64,000 nucleotides of DNA from Carcinoscorpius rotundicauda (Eukaryota; Arthropoda; Merostomata; Xiphosura; Limulidae): the NCBI GenBank assembly GCA_011833715.1, contig CM022401.1, positions 79,914,618 to 79,978,617 of the forward strand. The letters run 5' to 3'. Within the stretch, counting starts at the first letter, position 1. Each line of letters opens with the position of its first letter. Below the pieces are notes generated by a model. That model had not been told where the DNA came from. It did not search any database and was given only the letters and a program-made list of their open reading frames with translations. Shown piece by piece: positions 23,888-34,922 of the stretch. The translations under genes were made by a program, and so were the position numbers.

Positions 23888-23990
23888 GCCCCCCCAGTGC
23901 TCAGCGGTATGTCTTCGGACTTACGACGCTAAAATCCGGGGTTGGATTCTCCTTAGTGGGCAGAGTCTGAAAATTACTGCTGACCCACTG
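23888..23990 (+). mobile_element. SINE-2 copy, 3' truncated
   Basis: Clear head GCCCCCCCAGTGCTCAGCGG and GCTAAAATCCGGGGTTGGAT, then GTGGGCAGAGTCTG. The common tail is absent. Confidence 0.75.
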
Positions 23991-24954
23991 TTATAGTCTG
24001 TTCTATTATGGATGTTACAATACCGTGTTTACGTTTCAGTTGTCTAGTTTCATACAAAGGACTAATTTCAAAGAAAGTTTTCAAATTGTTCGCATAAGGA
24101 ATGCTAATAAAATAATGAATATAGAATATTTTTAGTTAATAATCCAAATAATTATAAGGTTCAATTTAAGTAAAACAACTAGTTATCGGAAGTTTGGTAT
24201 TTTATTGTATCGTCGAAATGTCAAATTGAAATCAAAGTGCGTAATGATGCTAAACAATGAGCACATAATTTATTTATTATTATTTCCTTTATAACCACGT
24301 ATATTTTGAATGACTCATTATAAATCGTTTGTCCTGAGGCTGCAACTTTCAGGAAATTCCTATATTATGCGATGCTACGGATATTTACATGAGAACACAT
24401 GCGAATTCTAGATAAGACGTCTGCCAGTCCACAAGAAAATGGCCACTCTCATTAGTTTCAGACAATGGCCAATTCCCCAGGCAAGTCTAATTCCACTATC
24501 TTATCACTGGTCATAAACTTTCATTCGAATGGCATGTCCGCAACGAGTAGATGTCAGTCAAAAGTTATTCTCAGGAATCTGAAGTGCAAGTTTCTAGAGA
24601 ATCAATAATTTCAGGTTATATTATTTGATAATCAGACTGTCAGAAAAAAAGGAACACAGATATCATTGTTTGTACGCTTTAATACATTGGATTATCATTT
24701 TCTGAGTGTAATACTTCTAAACGAAATGAGAAATTGTGTTTCTAGTTGTATTGCTAGGGGTGAGATCATCCGAATACTTCTCTCCTTTTAGAATGAAAAA
24801 CAAATTTTCTGGTATTTTTATTAGACCTAGTGCTTCGATTATTGTTAAGCGTAAGACTATATCTGTGCTCTGACTAACACTGGTATCGAAAAAAGTGTTA
24901 GCGTCGTTAGAATACTGACATATATCCGAGCCACTGAATAACAATGGTTTGCTT
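23991..24954. other. Intergenic DNA, nothing firm
   Basis: No repeat family or coding signal recognised. A 95-codon reverse frame at 24717-25004 runs into the neighbouring SINE-1 and has no domain, so I discount it. Confidence 0.45.
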
Positions 24955-25223
24955 GTTTTTTTAATTTCGCGCAAAGCTACACGAGGGCTATTTGCGCTAG
25001 CCATCCCTAATTTAGCAGTTTAAGACCAGAGGGAAGGCAGTTAGTCATTATCACTCACCGCCAACTCTTGGGTTACTCTTTTACCAAGAAATAGCTGAAA
25101 TGAATGTCACATTATAACGCTTCTACGGCTGAAAGGGCGATCATGCTTGGCATGACGGAGATTTGAAGCCACGACCCGCAGATTTGCGAGCTGAGCGCCC
25201 TACCCACCTAGTCATGCCGAGTC
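24955..25223 (-). mobile_element. SINE-1 copy, moderately diverged
   Basis: Reverse-strand copy from a T-rich tail complement through AGAGGGAAGGCAGTTAGTC to the head complement CTAGTCATGCCGAG. Nearly full length. Confidence 0.9.
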
Positions 25224-26532
25224 TGGGAGAGAGGGAGTGCTGAAGATAAATGTTGTGAATCAGAAACTCCAAGTGAGAACGAAAAGCTGGAATCGCTGTA
25301 GTTAATTTATTGGTTTCGACCTTAACAGCACTTTACAAGACACAGACTAAAATGTTAAATCAGAAAGTCCAAAGTGTAGCCCTTAATTTAGAACTGTTGA
25401 CCAAAAGAAATGTACCAAGCCTGTGCAGCAACTGTTGATCAACTAGTGAAATCAGAGATTAAATCGACATCACCAAAGCCGAAAGCACAACAGTGTTCAG
25501 CGTCAAAACCTTATGTATAATTTGCAGCCCAGCACTATTAAACCACGCTCGAAGTGGTTGTATCTAAACCTAAACAAACAAAAGTTAATTGTTTTTCCAC
25601 AAAATGTATTTAATGAGACGCGAAACGATAATGTTATTACATCGCATTATTTACATAAATTATTACTGTTATGGATGGTTTTCATCTATTTATATCTTTT
25701 TCTACATTCTCTTCTCGTCCGTCAGTCCGTCAGTATATCTAAATTTACAGTTTGATAGTAAAAAACATCTGTTGGCGAAAATAAGAATTATATTTCACTT
25801 TACCATTAGCTGTAACTAGGCCGTGTTGCATTGATACATGTTGAATAATAGTTGATGTTAGCAAATAAAGTGAGATTTATAAACTTAATTCTGGACTTCT
25901 TGAAGCAATAATTAAGAAACAAGCAGTTCGAAAATACCTCTCGAGAGAATGTTTTTTTCTTTATGTTCCTTTTTTGTAATTAGATGTATACTAGTGAATC
26001 TCTCAACGCTGGCCTAGTAAAGTTGATGTATATATATATATATATAAATATACACACAAACTTGGTATATATATACACATAAACTTTTACATTCCTTCTT
26101 AGTTAATTCCTAAACGGCGTCTAAGGTTCTATCTGAGTCCTTTTCTTATGTGATTAAATAACATTCTGAAGAATATAGGATTAAGAATAGCACGTGCACT
26201 GGAAGTAATGATATGAAGATTCACAACAGAAGCATAAAATTTAAACTCTTGAGAGATAAAAGTATTTAATAAAGTTTCAGTAGAGATGAGCAAAGCATAC
26301 TAATATTTTTAAACAAGGAAAATGAACAAAATCTTTTAATCATGTTATATATGCAGGTTTAAGTGATCGCGACAGATATACTGTTATTCCTTTGAATTGA
26401 AATATTTTATTAAGCTTTCTGCGTTATAAGAATTAACCAAAAGAAATGAGCTGATAGAGAATAATATACAAAGACAAATACTGAGAGAAAAACAGATTGA
26501 AAGAACAGCCCTGGACGGACAGATCTGCTTGT
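25224..26532. other. Intergenic DNA with a TA-rich microsatellite
   Basis: TA-repeat tracts near 26028-26070, otherwise AT-rich sequence without recognised genes. Overlapping 76-80 codon frames at 25513-25819 are in different phases and lack motifs. Confidence 0.45.
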
Positions 26533-26642
26533 GTTGTCAAGCGCAAATAAGCTGCCTATACCGTGGCCACAGGATGGATCGAACCCCTATTTTTCGTGTT
26601 ATAAAGCCTCAATCTAAGCTTGTAACTGAGCACAAGGGGGAG
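26533..26642 (-). mobile_element. Old SINE-2 copy
   Basis: Reverse-strand B-box complement GATCGAACCCCTATTTTTCG, TTATAAAGCCTCAATC, then GTAACTGAGCACAAGGGGG matching the SINE-2 head. Tail poorly kept. Confidence 0.6.
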
Positions 26643-28489
26643 TGGGGGATGGATAGATAGATTCAAACATTCAAGAGGACCAAACGTTTCAACAACAGGG
26701 AGATCTATTCCATAGCAGTTTCCCATGACACCACGTTACGAAACACGACTTAAGTGGAACACCTGCTTCGTGCAAACGCCCCATCATGAAAACTAAAACC
26801 AAAACAACAAATCTCTTTTCTCATCGTGGCTCTTATTGAATCTTTTGGAAGAGCCTGAGAAGAAAACTGAGTTTTTCTGCGGCACTGCTCAGCTGGGGTC
26901 AATTACAAGAGCTTTCTGCTGCTGTTAGCCAATTAACGAACAGTAAACAGCAATTCACTGTGTCCTTGATGGGCAGCTATGGTTTCTTAGAAGTAATACT
27001 TGATGTGGTAATACTCAGAAAAATCTGCCTAACCTACTGAAGAGTATTCATATCCATAACATATGCGTGACGATCTTCGACTAAAGCATAAGTAACTCGA
27101 CAAGTTGAATCCCACAGAATGCTAAGATCTGACTGTAATCATTTATTGGTGTACAACAATTGTTAGTTCTTTTTAAGATTTGAAACGTAAGTATACATAC
27201 GACCTTCAGTTCCCGTATTAACATAAGTACTGTTGTCATCTGAACATGCTTCTCTGTATTCTCTCTCATCAGAACACATGATGCTATTGTTGTTCTTTCT
27301 GAATAAAGGTACTACCCTGGTTTGCTATATATGATCCCAGTTCTGTTTCTGAATCCTTTATAGTAGAGATTCGATTCGTGATACTTTGGATGAAAACAAA
27401 GAAAACGAGAAGAACATAATTATGAACAACAACTACACGAGAATGATACTTTTGTGCAGCAAATTGAAGCCATCTTCAGATTCAATAGGTACCTTTTACT
27501 TGTGTAGGTTCGTCATTGCTAAGGTCTTGTTGGTTCTAAATAATTATGTGACAGTCCTTTGCAGGGTTATAATGCTTGATAATTCTACATTAGTTACAAA
27601 AAGAACTTTTGTAATTCATTGATTTGGTTTGTGAGCGAAAGAGGAATGAAAACGAGTTGGATTTATCATGAGTTTCAAGTATTTAGAACATCTATACAAG
27701 CACGTTTCTTATATCAAGCATGTTGTTTTGTTTTCTTTTGTGAATACTAACATTGATTTAGCTATGTAGATATAGTCTAAACTGGACTTTTATTTTTATT
27801 TGTTACTCAGTTAAATATTAAAATTGGCTTGCAGCTCCATCTAGAGGCAAGCAACTGTAGTTGAAATGTAATATCACTATGAGTTTCTTGCAGATGTAAC
27901 TGGGACGTAATTTCATCAGAAGTTGTGTATGATAGTAAATAAGTGATATTGGAACGTAATCTCATTGGAAGTTGCATCTAAATGTTCGAAGATATAACTG
28001 GAATACAATTTCATTGCAAGTTGTGTCTAGATAATAACTTCCATTATGAATGAGATTTGTACTTAGAGAAAAAAAACTCAAAATCATCTTGGACATCAGT
28101 ATAGTTAATTAATCATACTTTTCTGACATTTCTTTTAATAAAGATCAAATTGCATAATTTTTCAATTGGATAACCTCGCAGTGATCAATTAAAACTGGAA
28201 CGTAATCTCATGAGGAATTGTATCTTGAATACGTAGATGTCAGTTGAAAGCTATAATCTCTTTAGGAGCTAATTGGTTCAAAACAGTCTATAAGATAAAT
28301 TATTTGGTATAAAAGGAAAAACGTTAGTGGACAAACCGATAGGCAGAAAAAGCCAAAACAATAAAAATCTTTTGCTGAACTTTTGACTATGTATTTTTTT
28401 TAATTATTTAAATATAAAATATTTTAAGATCAGTCGGTAATCTTATAAGCCAAAGATATTCACACCAGGGAGACAGGCCCAGCAGATAA
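26643..28489. other. Intergenic DNA with faint internal repetition
   Basis: Between about 27890 and 28270 a motif of the type AACTGGAACGTAATCTCAT with GAAGTTG recurs several times at irregular spacing, as an old degenerate tandem family might. No gene seen. Confidence 0.4.
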
Positions 28490-28584
28490 CCCTGCAGGAC
28501 GAGCATAACTGACAACGAGGATTCGAACATGCGATTCTTAAAATGCCAGTCAAACGCCATAAACACCAGGCCATACAAGGCCTA
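28490..28584 (-). mobile_element. SINE-1 head fragment, old
   Basis: GAGGATTCGAACATGCGATT and CACCAGGCCATACAAGGCC match the reverse-strand tRNA-like head. The central domain is essentially absent. Confidence 0.5.
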
Positions 28585-30059
28585 GCTTTTCGTTCTGTAT
28601 AGTTAGAAAAAACTTATAGAGAAACTAACGGAAAATGTAGTGATCTAATGATAGTCATGTATACTAAAAAATTCATCCGTTTACTTTATGAATAAGCAAA
28701 AGAATCGATTAATAAACTTGACATTTAGAAGTAAAAACCTAAACCTATAAATTTATGACTTCCTAGCCAATCTCTAATATTGGCAGACTTTTGGCTATAT
28801 TGGGGTGCTCTTGACTGTTTGTGGCCTTTATACTAAGGCCTCCTTCAGGGATAGGCAGAATCGATTCATTGTTGGCAGAACTTTACAATGCCTACACTGC
28901 CTAAAATACAACTTGAAAAACAACCTGTAAAATTCATTTATCTAATTGATTAAATTGACCACGAAATTGTGTTTTCTTATGATTATTTCTTAAATAGTTT
29001 ATTGGAAAGAAATAAGATAGATTAAAAGCCGCAAAACTGTAAAAAAACCACAAAAGACTGAAAATAGATTTCCTGACCACCAAGAACAGAAAATGAGGTT
29101 GAAACTATTTACTCCTTGAATTATCACCATTACTCGATAGATGGGGCTATTGTAGATCTGGAAACTGAGTTAGTGAAACTGAATTATGAGTAGTAACCAA
29201 TCCCTGCTTGAAGCTCAACAAATGCTGTATCAAACATTCAGACATTCGATTTCCAAAGAACCAATATCGCATGAATAAATAGGCCTAATTTATGCCATAA
29301 TTGTATTAATAGTTAAATGCACAGATAGGTACCCAAGTAGTTAACGAATACTATATTAAATAATCAGACATTCGCTATAGGAACAGCCAATGTGTAAACT
29401 AAAAAAAAAAAAAAAAAAAGTGTTAATGAGACATGCGCATAAAAATAAGGATAATATTTTTTATTCGATATACTAGATTATAAGTAGAAGTCCGTCCTAC
29501 TTATAAACCTAGAACTATTTATCACTATTTATTACTATTTATGTAATTTGTAGTTGGTTTGAAAACAAAACAAAGCGGTGTTATGCCATTTTCTTTCTGC
29601 ACTTTTAACAGTTTTTGTCTTCTCATAGCTCGAAATTTAAAAATGAATATAAATCGTGTTTTACTGACACAATCCTGAACTTCTCTGTATTCACTGAAAT
29701 TTCGCACCAGAGCTGTTAAACAGTTTTGGGTAGAATTTCAGTTTCGATTTCTCACGAAATATCTGTAATTTTTTACTGGATAATGCTACTTAAATTCTCT
29801 TTTAACACTTCCATGAACGTAACATTTAAAGAGAAACAAATTGTTTTTATATTTTTTTTCCTGCTCATGTGGCAAGGAAAGAAAAACGGGGAAAAAGAGA
29901 AAACGAACACGTGTATCAAAAATCTATATGGAATAGATTACATACATAAGTTAATGTCTCGTGAATTGCCCTGCTACGTCAATTACCACGCCACAGCTTA
30001 CCACGTGTGAGTTCTCGTGTTTACTTAGTGATATACATTCACACTGACATCACAAGTAC
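28585..30059. other. Intergenic DNA, includes an A18-type tract
   Basis: A near-pure A run lies at 29401-29419. No supported gene; the 94-codon frame at 29726-30010 has low-complexity Lys-rich and hydrophobic parts and no family motif. Confidence 0.45.
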
Positions 30060-30250
30060 CGATGGAAGGGGTGTGAAAGGCACAGCTGCATCAAAAATGG
30101 ACTTGAAGTACTTGTGTCATCCCATCCTACTGGTCGACCCGTGACGCCAGGCTGTCTCGCTCCGACGACTGAAATCTCTCTGAAAACTGTTCTGGGAGCT
30201 CGGGGTTTCTCTTTTGTTCAGCGGTGATCTCTACAAAGGAACACAAACAG
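30060..30250 (+). other. Candidate non-coding first exon of gene 2
   Basis: A locally GC-richer stretch ends in an excellent donor, ACACAAACAG|GTAAGG, at 30250/30251. Gene 2 must have an upstream non-coding exon, because its coding exon starts right after a splice acceptor at 57281. This is one possible donor, 27 kb upstream. Transcript evidence is required; the link is inference. Confidence 0.25.
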
Positions 30251-30544
30251 GTAAGGTTTTCATGATTTTCTTACTGTTTATTTGTGGGAAGTAACAAATG
30301 TTTTGTGTTTTGTTTGTTTCCCCACTAACATTTTGTTCATTTAATACCTTCCATTCTTCTTAAAACTATCTTCACGTGTTTACTACTTCTTTTTCATCCT
30401 CACTTCAGACTTTTACAATTCGAAATATTAAAGACTTAAAAACTAATACTTTCTGAATGATGTTGTACAGAAGTTAGGAAGTCCAAAAACAAGTACATGG
30501 AAAACCAGAGTATGGACAGTTATTATGTATTTCTAGTTAACTAA

Positions 30545-30613
30545 CCAATCATGCGCACTACGATATTTCTCAACAACGTAGGTGCATGCGCAGTACGTCA
30601 AGAAAGTGATTGG
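30545..30613. promoter_or_regulatory. Promoter-like dyad with CCAAT boxes and NRF1-like sites
   Basis: CCAATCA at 30545-30551 and its complement TGATTGG at 30607-30613 bracket two near-identical 12-mers, ATGCGCACTACG (30551-30562) and ATGCGCAGTACG (30586-30597). The GCGCA core resembles NRF1 half-sites. This symmetry is typical of a promoter, but function is inferred. Confidence 0.35.
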
Positions 30614-31469
30614 CTAGAATCAACTGAAAAGTAGCTTGCCTGTTCTAGAGAAAAGACGGTGATATACAATACTTCAATCCACGCGTCTGACACACTCCAA
30701 AGTTCGTATATTCCGAGAACAGTTCGACGCTGGTTTTCCTGCTGTTACTATTAGTTAATGCTGGTTCGTTGTTGAAACGGTCTTTTGAGTGGCAACTTCC
30801 AGGCAAGAAACTAGTGGTGGTCGACATCCCGCTGTCCCCTGTAAACGAGGACACTCACATTCCGCAAGTTCGGTTTGCCCAGTGTTCGTGATCTCGCAGA
30901 GACACCTCACGGGACATACTTTTCATATTCATAATATAAAGTTTTGGGAATTATTATAAACCAGAAACGACTCCCACTCATATGCCATAATGGATACATC
31001 CTCAAAATATTTCAAATTCTGAGAACAAGCTAGAGTTTGCTGAAAACCAAGTGGAATCGCGTACGCGAGTTTGCTGCAAATCGTTTACTCGCGACCCTCA
31101 AGCAACCTACTAGCTTGAGTACTAAAATACCTGGCTGAAGAAGATGTCTGTTAGCCTCAAGTAACCGTGGAATTCTCTGTTTCGTCTGACCAGGTGTGAA
31201 GGGGAGGTATTCGAAGAGAAACAAAAGGTAATTTCAACGCTCTAACTTCGAGTTGCTAGCGCACCTGCGTTTCGGAGTGGCCGTACGCATGTCTTAAATT
31301 TAAAAAAAACGAGTGTTCTCTGGTTGATGTGCGCACCACAAGTGCGTGAACGGTTCTAATGTTCAGGTTGCTTGTTACAGTGATTTATGAAGTTGAAAAA
31401 CGTTTGTGTACCTTACTTATGTGCCGGTGACATAAGCTTTTGTGTGATATTAACTGTTATTCGAAGTTC

Positions 31470-31565
31470 ACTTGGATACACTTACCCCTCATGAGGCCAC
31501 TTGAGGGCCAAGCTCAATTGTCGTACCACTGACCGAAGCGCCGGACCTGGAAGGACGTTGATCAC
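31470..31565 (+). other. Second candidate non-coding exon
   Basis: The relatively GC-rich stretch with GAAGCGCCGGACCTGGAAGG ends at a consensus donor, CAC|GTGAGT, at 31565/31566. It might be an alternative 5' exon of gene 2. The evidence is only base composition and one splice site. Confidence 0.18.
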
Positions 31566-32363
31566 GTGAGTAACAGGTTATTTTAGGTGTGTTTTTTAAA
31601 AAGCAGTTGGCTACTTTTTACTAATAACATTAAAGGAAATACTTTTAAACTACAATAATCCAAAATGAAGTCTGTCAATTAACACTTTGTTTTATATCCT
31701 TATTAATTTCTTAAACAAGTCAAACAGTTTCAACCCAGAGGGTTATCAGTGTCAAGTTAAACGTATGCTACCTACACAATTGAAATATACACTTATTCTT
31801 TGTAACGTAAGAGTTGTTAAGATTAAGTGAACAATGAAACTAATGTGTCACGTAATTTCACGCGATTGCTCTTTACGTTTGTTCACTTTAAATTAGTCTT
31901 AATTCACTGATGAAGAGTTGAACTACGGAAATGACGAAACTTGTCTATTGAACTATTTGGAAAGGTCTTGTAAGTGTTGTGTATTGAAAGGCCTTGAAAG
32001 TATTTTATATTGAAAGGTCTTGTAAGTGTCGTGTATTACATTTAAAAGAAAGAAATTCGCCGCGTAAACTAATAAGCACAGAATAACAATTGAACTACTA
32101 AAAGCAGCAAACGTAGATCGTTTCATTTCTAAATCTGAAAACTACAGGATGGAGCAGAAGTTAAGGCCATCAAATAAATGAATTTACCAACTTTGTATCT
32201 GCTTATTACTTCATATCCCTCGGTGGACTCAACAGGTAACCTGATGTGGCTTTGTTACAAGAAAAACATACATTACTTCATACTAGAAATCACACACACA
32301 CACATATATATGTATATTTATGATGTGCTAATAACACGTAGATCCAAGAAGTCTTGATAAAAC
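31566..32363. other. Unannotated stretch
   Basis: A short phrase of the type GAAAGGTCTTGTAAGTGT is repeated near 31960-32030. A CA/TA microsatellite lies at 32290-32315. No gene seen. Confidence 0.4.
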
Positions 32364-32482
32364 TGAAATAGAAACCCTTATAACTTGAGCGCTTTCGAAA
32401 GGTGGACCTTTCTTCTTTACATTGCCTGAAAAAGAAAGGTCCACCTTTCGAAAGCGCTCGGGTTATAAGGGTTTCTATTTCA
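32364..32482. repeat. Foldback element, about 50-bp arms
   Basis: The left arm begins TGAAATAGAAACCCTTATAA and includes GCGCTTTCGAAAGGTGGACC. The right arm is its complement and ends GGGTTTCTATTTCA. The arms enclose a loop of roughly 18 bases. The only two mismatches (TT against GG) would pair as G-U in RNA, so a transcript would form an almost unbroken hairpin. It could be a foldback transposon/MITE or a small-RNA source. Confidence 0.92.
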
Positions 32483-33964
32483 ATATATATGTACCCACAA
32501 ACTCGCCGCTGCTAGTAATAGCCCCAAATTTTATTAACCAGAGATGTCCAGGCAAAACGTGGTGAGTTTTAGTTGATGTACAGTATTTTACCTTTTTGTT
32601 TAATGTTGACACAGAAGCAGATGACAAGTTACTCCTTCAATTTGTGTAGTTGTTCGTGAGCACGTGTCAGATAAGAGGTCCCCATGGAAGACCGTAGATT
32701 CCTTTTTCAGCTCACTATGTTGCGATGAAAATCAATAAGAACTATGAAAAACTGTCACCAGGTAGAATCGAACGAATGTTCATTGTGATACGAACTCGTT
32801 TGTTTCATAGAGACAACCAAACGGTGAACTGTTCGCTTTTAAAGGTTAAAGCACTTTTTCATCGACCTACTTTAATAACGGGCCAATGGATAGAAAGGAC
32901 ACACGTGTTTAATGTGTTATAAATGTACTTGCTACAGCAAGCTTGACGATTTTATGATCAGCCCTGAGGGAAGCACGAGTTTTATCGCGATTATAGTGAG
33001 GCTTGTTTCGATAGGGCAGTTTTTATGCGGGCGTAACAAAACCGAAGCTAAGCTGACGTTATAATAGCCCAAAAATACGTTTACAATTATATTTGTCGGG
33101 GCAGACATTTGCTTGTAATTTGTACTTATTGATTCATATCGAACTTGAAAATTGAAACCAGATACAAAATTCCTCAACATAACAGTTATAACATACAATC
33201 AATGGCAAACAAATGAAAAACACTTCGAAACGATAATTGAAACTACGATATTCAAAGTCTAATGGTATTGTTGCTAAGTGAATGGGAATAACAGATGACT
33301 CATGAACAATAACTTGTGGGTTGCTGTGTATAAAACATTATGTCATAATTAAAATACGTCGTACTTAACACGGGAATTATCTTTAAAGGAAAGTTTACTG
33401 AGTTTTCTTGGAAATACTGAATTATTGACAAGGACTTATGGTTCGAAATGCGCCTACTTTTCACGACACGACAACGAAGACAACGTGTGATTCCTGGAAA
33501 AACCATCAGGCCGATATACCCTTCCTCCAAACTAACGCAAACTACCATATAGGTAATACCCCCACAAAAACAGGAAATTGCGTTTTTTTTATTTTTTGGT
33601 AAAGGACGTGTCTTGTGAAGAACAACACGACAACATCGAAGTAAATTTAAAACCAAAGGGAATTTTTTTTGATCCACTACGAAAACATTTTCAGGATAAA
33701 CGAACAAGTGAACAAGAAATTCATTATCAATTATAATGTGTAATCTTAACTGACAACGTTTTTGAATTGTAATACATTTTGGCGCATAAAAGTTTTTAGT
33801 TTTATAGAATGCAAAGCTTTATCTGTTATATTTTAGTGCAACATGTCAGGTCTGGAAGTTTCATTTTGATGTCTTATATTTTACCACCAAAAGTTATATT
33901 TAAATGCAGAATAACTTTATGTGTTAATTCTACACGTTTCAACTCAACACAGTTGTATCTGTTA
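32483..33964. other. Unannotated stretch
   Basis: Includes a 135-codon reverse frame at 33300-33707 that I do not recognise and judge more likely chance. No repeats identified. Confidence 0.4.
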
Positions 33965-34231
33965 CTCATGGCCGAGTGCGTTAGGCGTGGGACTCGTAAT
34001 CCGAATGTCGCGGTTTCGCGCCGTCGTCGCGCTAAATATATTCGCCTTCCCAGCCGTGGGGGCATATAATATTACGATCAATTCCACTTTTCGTTGGTAA
34101 AAGAGTAGCCCAGGAGGTGGCGGTAAGTGGTGATGACTAGCTGCCTTTCCCTCTGATCTTACACTTCTAAATTAGGGACGGCAAGCACAGATAGTCCTCG
34201 AGTAACTTTGTGCGAAATTCTAAAAACAAAG
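33965..34231 (+). mobile_element. SINE-1 copy
   Basis: From CATGGCCGAGTGCGTTAGGC through AGAGTAGCCCAGGAGGTGGC to AACTTTGTGCGAAATTCT. Nearly full length, moderately diverged. Overlapping open frames on both strands here are SINE artefacts. Confidence 0.92.
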
Positions 34232-34539
34232 AAATACTTCTAGAAGTTTTCTGGAAATAATACATTTAAAATGAAAATTGTTTTACTGAAATTTTGAAGC
34301 CAAAAATCTGTTATTTGTGTGAGAGGGAGATTGAATCAATCTCCTGATTCATTCACAGACATTTTTTCTTATTATTTTGGTTTACATTTTTTTTCGATTA
34401 AGTCTCAAACACAGAAGACCTTCAGAACCCATATTTCACGCTTCGCGTCTTTTCATTGAAAAAAATGTGTTGTGTCGTTTTGCTTACCAACCGAGTCAAA
34501 CGATCTTTATTTATGTAAGTAATATCACCGAAAAAAAAG

Positions 34540-34632
34540 AAACGAGCTATTTGCGCTATGTTCTCTACGAGTGTCGAAACACGATTTTTATCGTCATAGC
34601 TTCATAGACTTACCACTGAGCCATTAAGTGGG
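34540..34632 (-). mobile_element. Old SINE-2 copy
   Basis: Reverse-strand GAGTGTCGAAACACGATTTT (B-box region) and GACTTACCACTGAGCCATTA (head). Diverged and lacking the tail. Confidence 0.6.
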
Positions 34633-34648
34633 AACTCTAGGGATACAT

Positions 34649-34911
34649 TTTTTTTTTTTTAATTTCGCACAAAGCTACTCGAGGGCTATCTGTGCTAGCC
34701 GTCCCTAATTTAGCAGTGTAAGACTAGAGGGAAGGCAGCTAGTCATCACCACCCACCGCCAACTCTTGGGCTACTCTTTTACCAACGAATAGTGGGATTG
34801 ACCGTCCCATTATACACCCCCACGGCTGGGAGGGCGAGCATGTTTAGCGCGAACCCGCGACCCTCGGATTACGAGCGCACGCCTTAACGCGCTCGGCCAT
34901 GCCAGGCCCCT
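34649..34911 (-). mobile_element. SINE-1, young copy with 11-bp TSD
   Basis: Full element from a T10 tail complement to GCTCGGCCATGCCAGGCCCC. TAGGGATACAT is duplicated at 34638-34648 and 34912-34922. A few bases of the tRNA-like head (after TTTAGCGCGA) are deleted relative to other copies. Confidence 0.95.
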
Positions 34912-34922
34912 TAGGGATACAT

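Noticed and set aside
33300..33707. 135-codon reverse-strand open frame
   Set aside because: No recognisable domain, signal peptide or splice context, and composition is like the surrounding AT-rich DNA. A homology search would settle it.
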